64,000 nt of DNA. It comes from Protula sp. h YS-2021 (Eukaryota > Annelida > Polychaeta > Sabellida > Serpulidae). The stretch is taken from NCBI GenBank assembly GCA_949752745.1, contig OX457026.1:69868591-69932590 (forward strand), in the 5' to 3' direction. The notes below the pieces were generated by a model. That model was not told the DNA's origin. It saw only the letters and a list, made by a program, of their open reading frames with translations, and made no database searches. Both the position numbers and the translations under genes were made by a program. Below are positions 21,601 through 33,600 of this stretch, piece by piece (positions within the stretch are counted from its first letter, which is position 1; each line of letters opens with the position of its first letter).

Positions 21601-24600
21601 ACCAGAGGATTCCCTCATTTTGATTGGTTGATGGATGGATGGCGGGGTAGGCTATTCTGCAGGCACAAAAAAGTTTGTTTTTATTTGCATGAAAGGTTAA
21701 AACCGAAAGGGAAACCATCTAAAAGTGGAGAACGCGAATTACGCTTTTACTCGTAAAAGCACGTTTTACGAAATAAAACGTTAGTTTTATAATGTAATTA
21801 GCACTGCGCGCGGGGGTACGGTACACAAGGTCAGCGTCAGAGAATCGTCCCATGTACTGGCCTAAAATTTGCTGAGCTACAAAGTTGGTTCTCATTGTCA
21901 CTGCAAGGACAATATCCTGGAATATCTGGAGCGGGTACAGGGTCGTTTCAGGCTGAAGTTAATATGATAAACATATATATGTAATTTAATTATGCACACA
22001 TTTATGATTCACATAGGATAGGTTCACCTTGCTATATTTGATCCAGCAGCATGGTTCTATAAGGCTGACGTCCACTTGCCACCAGTCCAGTTCTCGTTTG
22101 ACCACAGCTCCGCAGACATTTAAAGGCACATGCAGTTCACCTGAAATAACAACCTTTGGCTCCAGATAGCTATTAACATTGTTTAAAAAAATTAACATTA
22201 AAAATAACAGTGTAAAACAGCTAATAACTAGACCGGTGTCGCTACAGAGTGGCGAAAACTGTACTAGGGGCCATAGAAATTACGATACTAAAGACTAAAA
22301 AGCTCCATAAAATCCTGTGAAAAGCAGCGTCACGTGGCCGTTTCATCACATCTCTATGAAACTCAACTTGTATCCCAGTAAACATTCCGGAGTTGACATG
22401 GCGTCAATTTAAGTCAACACAACGAGACCGCAGCATTAAGTCTAATAGCGGCTGTGATTGGTTACGACCAAAGACCAACGTCTTATCAACGGCTTGGACA
22501 CATCTTTGAATAGACTTTGGCCAAATTATGTTGTTTAGATGCTGCTTTGGCTCGCAACCAAAACACCAGTTTTTCGACGTCTTTTCTACGTGTTTTGTGC
22601 ATGCCGAGAACTCATATATACAACCTCGTGAGATCGACGTTGTTTCGACTTCCATTTTCAATCCATTCGCAATGTTCATTTAACGTCAATTCAACAACTA
22701 AATCTCGACGTTGATCCGATGTCAAATGCGGCGTCTACCGAACGTTTTGGAACCTAAATTATCATGAAGCCGACGGAAATAGCGTAATAAAAAGAAAACT
22801 GTCAAAATTTGCTGTAAAATATAACTCCTTGGGCCCCAATCCCAAGTGTAAATAAACAAAAAGAAAAAAAGAGAAAGTTCTAGAATTGCCGGTTATGCAA
22901 CAACTCCTTGGGATCTGTCCCAATTGTGAAATGAGGAGCTGGAAAGCCCGAAATTTTGTATTAAAGTTTTGGAAAAGTAGAGATCTGTCCCTTGTAGGAA
23001 AAGTTCTCATTGGTCTGTCAGACCTTAGATATTCGCTTTGTAATACCAAAAGTGGCACAAAGACAGATGTAAAGAAAGTCAAGTGCTAGTGCTGTGGGTC
23101 TATGGAAGTAAAAAAAACTCTAGCCATTATTTGCACAGTATTATTTTGAAATGGGAAATGAGAAAATGGAATGAAACTAGACCAGTTTCGCTAACGATTA
23201 GAGAAACTTTATACTTGGGAGCGCAAAATTACTCTACTAAAAGCTCAAAAATATAGTATTTCACACAAAACTTTGTTAAAAGCAATGCCCCATACCAGCT
23301 GCATGAAGAAGCCAAAGAAATCGATCAAATATTTTTACGCGGATCTTGACTATCCTGTTGAAAAATTTCACGAATCAGTAGAAACAGACAGCTTTTTAGC
23401 CAAATTAGTTTTGGATTCGCACACACCAACTTGAGTGGTCAATCACGCCACAAAGCTTTATTGTGATCAATTGATATCTGTTGGAGAAATAGCAAAATTT
23501 ACAGACGGACGGATAGACAATACAGGCCACACGATAGATATAGCCCATGTGACTGAAGACCACCTGTGCTAAAGCGTTAAGAAATGTGTGGCAAATACAG
23601 CAATATTAATTTTTTATTACATTTATTAAAAAAAACTAGAACCACAGTAAGGCAGGATCCCCGGTGAAGCAGTAAAAGTAACATAAAATTAACGATTTTT
23701 GACAGCTTTTCTCGCGTGAATTTTTGGCAGATTTTCAAAATAACAACTTCAGTTTATATATTTTTCACAGTCCATTGTTTAATGTTCCCTGATTTACCCT
23801 TAAAGTAGCAGTTGACCGGTTACACCACGACGTCAAATTTTTCCCTATTTTGACAATAATGCCACGTTGCACATCTTCAATGTATATATTTTCATCATGC
23901 AAGGTTTCAGGTTCCTACGACAATCACTTCTATGAGAAGTCGGCCGGACAAAACAATATCTCACGGCTAAGTTTAAGCTAAAAATTCACCATTTTTGACA
24001 ATTTCCCACGATGTCAATTTTGGCCAATTTTAACAATAATGCCACGTTACACATCTTCAATGTAAATTTTTACCATGCAAGGTTTCAGATTCCTACGACA
24101 ATCACTTCTATGAGAAGTCGGCCGGACAAAACAACGTCTCAAGTTCAAGCCAAAAATTCTCAATTTTTTACAATTTCCCATGTTGTCAATTTTTGGCTGA
24201 TTTTGACAATAATAAACCAAGGTTTCAGGTTCCTATGACATACCCTTCTATGAGAAGCCGGTCGGGCAAAACTTGGTACTTTTTGCGGACAGACAGACGA
24301 ACAGACGGACCAGCTCATAACTACATCTCTCCGTTTCAGCTAACCCAGTGCTCCGAAGGCCAATGCATTGTTATGCTACTATCGATCACCATAGTATGAT
24401 GTCAAAAAAGCACAAGCTATGCAGGATACTTAAGTCTAGGCAAGCCGAACTGTTGTTTTAGTGTGATACAGCGCTTGCTGGTGACATGTACTAAGTGGGT
24501 TGGTTGGACGGGGTATTTGAGGGACTAGGGCTGTATTGTTTTTCTTATCTTTATTATTCAAAGACTTCTCTATACGTTCTGTTGATATCCCGCGTTGAAA

Positions 24601-27600
24601 CCGTTCAGGAATGAAAAAATTAAAATAAATGACACCACAGGTGAGAAAGTAGGCCAGCATATGTTCCTTCCAAAAATTGTCTCATATTTCACTCCAAAAC
24701 TGTGGCTGCCACCATTTTCAAGATATTTCACTTTGAAACATTCATGACATCATAAGACTGTGATGAGGAAGCCACGGGCCAACTATTTTTCTTTTTTGGA
24801 TTCGAATTCAATAGATCACTACATGTGTACAACGTTTCAAATTCCTAACCTCACCGTTTCGAGGGAGATGCGTGGAAACCATAATGTGACGAGGAAAACG
24901 AAAAATAGAAAACCACCAAAGAAAATAAGTTAACACAAGCAAACAAACAAAAACGAACAAAAATGGGCACAAGAGAAACTTATGCAATGGCTGCTTCGTA
25001 ATCAGGCATTGGGACTGCGTACCAAGTGTAAATAAAAAGGAGGGCTGTTGGACTATTGTTCTTGGGTATGACAAAGTGACCAGGTAATTATAAGGATTTT
25101 GTTGGTAAATAAAATCCCCTAATTACAGCAAGGGGCAGTCCTTGTTTGTTATTCGGGAATGTTGATTGGCTTATAAATAATGTGAGTGGGGCATTTTGTG
25201 GATCTGCAGGCTTTCTCCTGAATGAGAACTCACTTTTCGTGTAGCGCGCCAGCGTTAAGACGGAGATAGTTAAAATGCTATAATCTGAATTGCTGCATGA
25301 ATAGTTGTTGGTTAGAAGGCTTACGGGTTAAAAATCAGGATTTAGAGTTACTCGGGTTTATAAAGCGTCCCACCCTCCCGCCCATTCTTTTTTTCACGGT
25401 ATGTAGCACTATGTCAAGGGCGGAGTTTTGTATTTTGATTAGGGGCATCAGTGTTAAATCAGTGTCTCTTTGTATTGTGTATATTAATGCGGAAAAGCGT
25501 TGTGAATAAAAACCGGCCAAAATCAAGACAAAGTTTATTAATGGTTCCCAGTTTCCCAGTTTAATGTCACAATGAATTGCCTAAAACTGATTTGCTCATC
25601 AAGCCCTTTGCTTGAATGATTACAGAAAGCCACTAATCTGTACAAATTTAAAAGCGATTATCCACAGGATAATTCCTGTTCTCTGCTCTTGCACAAAGGC
25701 AAAACCAGTGATGAACTTGGTACCTGTGACAAGTGCGAATTCACCAATTATACAGCGATACTGATAACACAAGTCTTTCTAGATGTGTATTTTGAAAGGG
25801 TCGACGGAGGGGTGAGGCACGGGATTGTAGTTGTAAAATACAGTTGTAAAAACACTTACCAAGATGCAAGACTTCATTGTATAATTCCATTCGAAGGTTT
25901 TCTGAGAACACAATACACTTTTAAGTCACTTTCAAGTGGCTTAAAACAGGTACTATTTGAAAATTAACGTGATTTCTGAGCAAAGTCTCTATGCTAATAG
26001 AACAATAGATTGTTCATAATTATCTCATCATATTAATAGGCGTCCCATTATGGGTTAAAACATAAATCTCGTGTACTGCCATTCTATGCAGAAATAAGTA
26101 TTGTGCTTTAGTACTGTTCTGTAACACTTCTCAGAATATGCTACTTTAATTAAATTAGCTGATGGACATTTCTGTCTTGAAACCAAATACAAATCACAAA
26201 CAATCAATTGCAAATCAAGAACAAGCTCGTCAGGGTGGTTCCGGTGTAACAGGCTATCTTACTTCCCCCCTGTACTTTCCCGGGGGGGGGGGGAAGCTAC
26301 ACTAAGCTATCTTCCTTCCTCCAGTATATTTGTTCATGAGAAAAAATGACTCAATTAAACTGTATAAAACTGATTTGAACTACTTTATTGACTAACTTCA
26401 ACATAATTCAAACAAAATGTAGAAAAGGCATCCTTGATCAAAGCGTCTTATATTTTTCTCTTAATATCCTTTTTAGCATTTTAGAGTGCCTAGGTTGATA
26501 CTCCTGACCGCTAAGAATATCATAAATAACATCCACATTATCCAAGAAGCACTTTCTTGTATGTTCAACTTAATCCTCCTTTTAGAAATTGATACCAACA
26601 GTGGATAAAAAATACCAGGTTGGTGAGGGGGGAGATAGCCTAGTCCAGCTCTCCCCTCCAAGGGAAGCCCTACAGGGGGTGGGGCAAGATATACTGTTAC
26701 ACCGGACATTTTATTGATAATTGAAAATGTATAGAACAAGATTGATAAAATGTTATATTCCGTCAGTTCTCCTCCATGTGTGGTGGTTAAGACATTTGCT
26801 TGGTAAGCGAAGCGTCTCCCAAGTTGAAATCCATCTGGCCACACTTTATACGAGCCTATAAATTGACACTTTACTGCAAAGGACCTCTAAGATATCATAC
26901 AGCCGTGGCGACGAAATTCATTGAGAACTGCTCTTATATCAGATGAAAGTTAGCGGGTGGGCTCCTCTACAACCTCTCTTAGGCTTGGGGTATTGAGGCA
27001 GAGGACTTTAGGATGCTTGTCTTCAAATATAAACGAATTAACAACGTTAAGCTAACAAGAAAAAATGTATAGAAATCGGAAGATGAGTGAAGATGTTTGT
27101 TTGCGACGAGACTGACAATTTAAAATATATATCCACAAGTTGCCATCGTTGTTTCAACACCATTAGAGAATTATTTCGCTATTTGACCACTTTTAGTGCA
27201 AGAATTTATATTGGGATCGGAAGATCGGGCTTGGACGTTGTATATACACTATAAAAATAATTGTATGGAAAACGAAGTACTATAACACATAACTTACTGG
27301 TCAAGCTTTAAATTCGAATTTCAAGGGATCAAGAGACAACCAGTTCAAACAAAATGGCCGAACCTTTTATTCATCTTTGAATGAGTATCGCATACTGAAT
27401 ATCACCAAACAGATTGTGTAATATCAGTTTCAAGTATGTGCACATGAGCGTTCTTTATTGCATCTGGTTAAATGGTTGAATAATGTACTCTTCCGTAGCA
27501 AAATTTGGTAAAAACATATACTAAAAATATGCCTCAAATGTACCCTTACTGAACCGGAAAGGAACAAAATGACTAGAAAAATGATACAATACCGCAGCTT

Positions 27601-30600
27601 TCTGCAGTACTGCTACAGTTTCTTTCAAAGTCGGCTGAAGAACACTGCAATAAACCAGGACATTTTTACGCATTAACCGCAAAAGTGCTGTATTTAACCC
27701 CAGTGGTACCAAAGGTGAACATAAAAAATCTGGTACCAAATATAAGTCGGGTACTAGGGGCATTTGGAGAATCTACTGCATTTATGCGGAATTTTGATTG
27801 CTATTAATGCGTATCAGAGTACCTATATAAGAAAAATAATTTGAATTAATTCAATAACGTAATAATTTAGGTCACCATTGACGGTTAGAAATGCATTCCA
27901 CGCTAGAAAATGCTATGATTAAACAAGATGAGGCAGAAACAAACATATTAAATACAACCAAACTAGTTATTTAAAGATGTCAACCAACTTAGAAATATTC
28001 AGCAACAATTCAACATTCTATAAGTTATGAAGTTACTTTGTAAGTTACTAAATCACTCTGTAAGTTACTTTGTATTCTTTGCTTTGTTCGCCAACGTAGA
28101 TGTTAAGGGATTACTCTTAAGTTTTGATATTTACATTATTATTATATTATTATTATACGTAATACTTTTATAGCGCACATATCAAGTGTTCATGGCGCTT
28201 TACAATACTGTCAGTAAAAGAAATATAGCGTTCTAAAATACTAAAGCGATATAATAATACTGTTCGATAATACTGATGATGTTAAAATTTATCCGTAAAC
28301 TTCAATAAAAAGGTGTGTCTTCAGATGTTTCTTGAAAGTTACCAAGCAGTTTATACAACGAAGTGACTTAGGGAAACTGTTCCACAACCGAGGAGCTACC
28401 ACACTAAAAGAGCGATCTCCAGCAAACTTAAGATTTGATTTGGGCTGTACTAACATAGGTCCATTTTCATTAAAGCGAGTCGATCTGACGGGTTTATGCA
28501 ACTGAATGAGTTCCTGTATATAAACTGGAGCCATGTCATGCCTGGCTTTGAATGTCCACAACAGGATTTTATACTTAATCCTTGAGCGAACGGGCAACCA
28601 ATGTAGCGATTTCAGCGTATCCGTGATATTTTCAGTTCTTTTCAATCCAGTAATAAGCCTCGCTGCGCTGTTTTGTAGACGTTGGAGCTTGTCCAAACTT
28701 GTCTCTGGTATACCATACAAAAGTGCGTTTGCATAATCCATACGCGAGAAAATCGTGGCATGTACAAGTGTTTTTGTTGCAGCGTCTGTTAAATATCGGC
28801 GCAGTCTGTACAACTGGCGGAGATGAAAATAGCCAGATTTTACTACTTCATTTACATGCGAATGCATTTTAAGTTCTGCATCGAATTTGGCACCTAAATT
28901 GCGAACTTGACTTTTTGCTGGAATCACATCATCTCCAACTAGTAATGAGTTCACATCCACCTTCTTAATTTGTTGTTTTGTTCCAAAAATGATGAACTCA
29001 GTCTTTGACTGATTCAATTTTAACTTATTTGAAGTCATCCAGTCAGATACGCGTGCGATGGTGGCCTCTATATGCGCCACTGCATGCTTTTGCGAGTTGA
29101 TGCTGTTCGGATTCGCAGCTTTATAGAGCTGCGAATCATCAGCAAACAGATGAAACAGAACCCCATGCAGCCGCAATAGGTCACCAAGTTCACAGGTGTA
29201 ATATGTATACATGCGAGGTCCCATACCAGATCCTTGTGGAAATCCGGTTTCAAGTGGCACTGGATCAGATAGTGCATCATCAATTTTTACTTGCTGAGTT
29301 CGTTCAGAAAGGTACGAACGAAACCAGCCCAGAGCTTTTCCAGTTATGTGAAAATCGCGTTTGAGTCGATTCAATAATATGTCATGATTACAAGTGTCGA
29401 ATGCGGCACTTAAATCCAGAAGAGCAAGTAATACAACTTTCTGTACCTTAATTAACGCGGATTCGGTGCAGTGATTTTGCTTATATGCAGACTGGAGAGG
29501 TTCTTCAAGATTTTCGGATTTTGTATGTGTGTTCATTTGTTCAGCTACTGCTTTTTTAATTACCTTAGACACTAAAGGCAAGTTTGAGACTGGTCGGTAG
29601 TTACTAAGTTGCGCAGGGTCGGAATTTGGTTTTTTTGATCAAAGGTGTGACCAAGGCATTTTTGTAAAGGCGCGGCATCTGTCCCAGTTCCAGTGACTTG
29701 TTTACTTTTTTACCTATAACTGGCGATAGAACCTCTATTATCGATTTAAGAAGCGACGTGGGTATCGGATCCAACGAGCACTGTTTATTAGGTGATTTCC
29801 TCACCAACGTAATGACCTGCTGTTTGGTCAATTGTTTGAAGAAACTGAAATACGCAGGATTTGGTTTGACATTCCCGACTGTGGAATCGCAAGTGTTTCT
29901 TGATCCTTGAAAGCCCTCGTTGATTTTCTCAATTTTTGTTTTGAAATAATCACCAAATTGGTTGGCTAGGTCCGAGTGTGGAATGTCCTGTGGATATGGC
30001 TGGGCATTGTTTTTTCGAGCCAATTTACTAACAATGCTAAACAGGGATTTTTGGTCATGTTCATTATCTTGAACTTGAGAACTGTAATAGGCAGTTTTCT
30101 TAGCAGTGTTTAGTTTTATGTAGTCATCTTTGGTACACTTGAGTGCAGTAGCATCTGTTGTATTTTTTTCTTGAGCCATTTACGTTCTGCTCTACGACGC
30201 CTTACTTTCGCCTCAAGCACCTCGTTGTCAAACCACTCATTGCGAGGTCTAATTTTGACAGTCTTTGTTGTAGAGGGGGCGTGACTTTCCAAAATGTTGC
30301 TTAGCTGCAAGTTGTACTGATTTACTAACTCATCTAAGTCATCCGGAGGAGTTTGCACTAATTTTAATTTCCGAATATCCTCGCGAAATGCATCTAAGTC
30401 TATTTCAGAGTATTGTTATTTTGAATTTATTTATTTCACAAAGATCGATGCATGTTTAGAACAAAACAAACCGAAATCATAATAAACCAGTTGGTAGATT
30501 TTTAGGGTTACATGTCCATTTAAGTTTGATAAATTTAAATACTAATTATAAATGAATAATAATAGCATACTAAGAATGAGTTCTTTTGAAAATTCACTAT

Positions 30601-33600
30601 GGTTGCAAACAATAGCAATTTACGATAAGAAAAACATCTTCTCGGATTGTAAATTAGTTTCAGTACATCACCCATTGCTACTGGGTATTTGCATTTTGCA
30701 TTTAGTATCTAAATTGGTCATGCTCGTTATGCTGCACGACCGGTATTTCGATTTGATTCCTGTGTGGCACGGTTCCAAATCGATTCCAATTCAGTATACT
30801 GCAAATTAAAATGCCGATCCAATACCGGTCTGTTGGTCCTTTGTGGTACGGTTCCAAACCGGTTTGAATTTGGTATACCGGCGCTACATCAACCGATTCA
30901 GTACTGCCGGTTCTTTGTGGTATCGTTCCAAATCGATTCGCTTTCAGATCAGTTCGAATGCAAGTATTGTTTTATTTCATGATTTTTAGAAATACATTAT
31001 CTGATAATTTTTCCCTCTGCGATATCGGTACATTGTTAAGGTGATGTCAAGTACACACTTCCAGGAGTGCGTAAATTTTGAACACGCCTTCCTATACGCA
31101 AAAAAGTGACTTCGCGCATTGAGTAAAGCATCGGTCTACGAGCAGACTCAGACCCCATCCCACCCCCACATCTCTCTCTAGCACTCACCATTTCCTAAGT
31201 AAAAACAAATGTTAAATTATGCTTGATTCCTGTGACGTCACATATCAGCATAGCTATGACATATAAATCCGTCATTTTTATTCTAGAAACTGTGGCCGAA
31301 GTATGATTGAAAATAGTTCCATTTCCCTTTTTACATGTTAGGAGAAAAAAATAAAAAAATTGAAAATTGATTCATTTTTCAATTTTTTTATTTTGCTCTA
31401 GAAATTAAAAATTGAAAGAACGAATTGTGCACTAACCTTATAGCAAGTTTTGCATTGGTTTTGTGCTTTTGTATTGTTTTTCGTTTTGTGTGTATTCTTG
31501 AAGGTAGAATAATCTAATTAAAAATATAACTTAATTTATTTCATTTTGTTTTGTTCTTCAAAATTCTGTTATCAATGAAATATCATTTTTAAGTAATGAT
31601 TTAAAAATATCTAGCCTGAAGTTTAAATATCAAAAATTCATTTCCCTTATGAAATATCTCTATTCATAAGTGCTATATCTGTATTCACATGTAACCGGCA
31701 GTGTATTTTTTCAGCAGAACCCCGTTTATATCACACAACATAGTAACAACATTGGTCATAAATGTAATGTATGGTTAAAATTCGTTTTAGTGTGCAGTAA
31801 GAATCACGTAGCAAGATATTATGTTTTCGTAAGTTATTCAAGAAAAGACTAGTGTTAGCCTGACCATTCCAATTAAAATAGTCGATTTTTAGATAGTGTG
31901 TTACTTTAAATAAAAATTTGTTTGAAAACATGTTCGAGTTGTTGCAGAACAATCTATTATAAATATGTAGTTTCTTCTTATTCTTTATAATTCTTATTTT
32001 AAACAAGAAGTTATAACATTATCAGTCATACTTACCCAGAAAACATTACGACGTTGCATCAGCTTTGGATAAATGTCGTAACCGGAAGTAGTATGAAGTG
32101 CGAGTTGTAGTTTTATAGAAATTAAAACAACGTCTTCTTGCTGATGTTGTTTAGACGTTTTGAAAGCAACATTTAAAGCAACATATATTTATCTAGAACC
32201 GCCATCTCGGCAGTGAAAATCATAAGATGAGTTCATCCGGATGTTTTTACGCTGGATATTTTCATAAACATTTTTCAAAAATAAGTAGGAAAAACTTGAG
32301 TGATTCTGACATTTGTCAAATTTTAATTCCCCATTTTGAACCCTATTTCCAATTTGTATATTTAATGTTGGGCCAAAGATGTTAATTAGACGGAGAAAGT
32401 GGGGTGTTGGTTGCAACCAAACACAGCGTCTAAGAAACGTTGCTTATCCAACAGATACATCAACATTCTGTCAAAGGCGTATGTTACTGGTTAATCTACG
32501 CTCGAGACCAATCATAACCAAGTCACAACCATATCTAATGTTACAAGCTGAAAGGGTCGATGTCGCTGCCTGAAATTTACATTGGATCGAGGCAGGAATA
32601 TTTGCTATTGTTTCCAAAAAAAAAAACTATTTTGGCGGCCCGCCAAGCTAAATTAATGGAATTTTAAAGTTACAAAAACTGCTTTTTCTGTCACAGTTTT
32701 TTTTAAATTTTGGTACGCGGATTGACAATGGGGGCACGTATTCTTCTGCAAAATGATCTCATTCAAGGATTGGTAATTGTATACGTGTGTCAGTATCTTA
32801 TGTGCACTATCACTTTGTTTATGATTTCCCAAAACCTAAACTTTTAAAACATATATAGCTTGATAAAATGGGCCGGAGTCACTGTATTATCAGGTACGTT
32901 CCAATTTTTCCAGGTTGTCCTTAGACATTGTTGTCTTATAGAGCGCGATGGTAATATAGATGATTGCCCTAAGACATTGTTGTCGTATATGAAGCAATGG
33001 AAATACAGATGGATACCCTTAGGTATGTTGAGATTGTGCGCTTCCAAGCCTACATTTTGAAGCAATTGTATACAGAAATAATTAAATGAAGTCATGGAAG
33101 GTCATTAAAAATATCATTGGAAAATTGGTCAATTTCTGAGCAACATCGTAAATAAGTCATTCAGTTTATTTCGCAGCAAAAAGTTTAAGACTTCTTTTAA
33201 AGTCTTAAAATTAAACTTAAAAATCAAAAGACTACAACTATCTCAATTATAACAACACAGTTGCTATATAACACACAGATCTCACATATTCACTGATAAT
33301 TTCAGAGGCTTTGTAAAGTGACAGATTCACTGTAACACATATGCTGATAAATTCGTGGGGTGAGAATGTTTGACTATTTTTTTTGGGCAGCACGCAGTCT
33401 CTTGGAATTGACAAAATAATCTTGCATATACTTCTTATTAATTTTGTTTAAAATTCTATTTTATATAAATGTTAACAATTTAAAAAGTTTTATCTGTCCC
33501 CATAGATTTTGTTTGAAAAAGGTGATATGCTGTTCTAGTGTTGATGAAGCTGCGGACCAGGCAGCAAAAGAGGAGCAAAACTACAACATATCCGACCTTC

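Larger units (their letters stand above)
13920..21784 (+). mobile_element. DIRS-type tyrosine-recombinase retrotransposon, full length but decayed
   Basis: About 7.87 kb on the + strand, inside intron 2 of the channel gene and opposite to it. Components in order: left inverted terminal repeat (13920-14112), leader, gag-like ORF (15169-17116), RT-RNase H (17117-18993), tyrosine recombinase (18994-20333), internal complementary region (21390-21502), right inverted terminal repeat (about 21560-21784). The order RT, RNase H, recombinase, together with inverted ends and an internal region complementary to both ends, is diagnostic of the DIRS1 group; these integrate a circular intermediate by recombinase and make no target duplication. 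All three ORFs are broken by frameshifts or stops. No adenine-methyltransferase domain was recognised. Confidence 0.92.

Noticed and set aside
25689..25967. 92-codon frame with CDKC
   Set aside because: A single CxxC and no recognisable fold; probably chance.
26473..26844. 123-codon minus-strand frame
   Set aside because: It spans the inverted-repeat element and SINE head; no protein similarity.
26775..26845. Functional tRNA gene
   Set aside because: Box B is degenerate and the unit is interspersed (a second copy at 38831); better explained as a SINE head.
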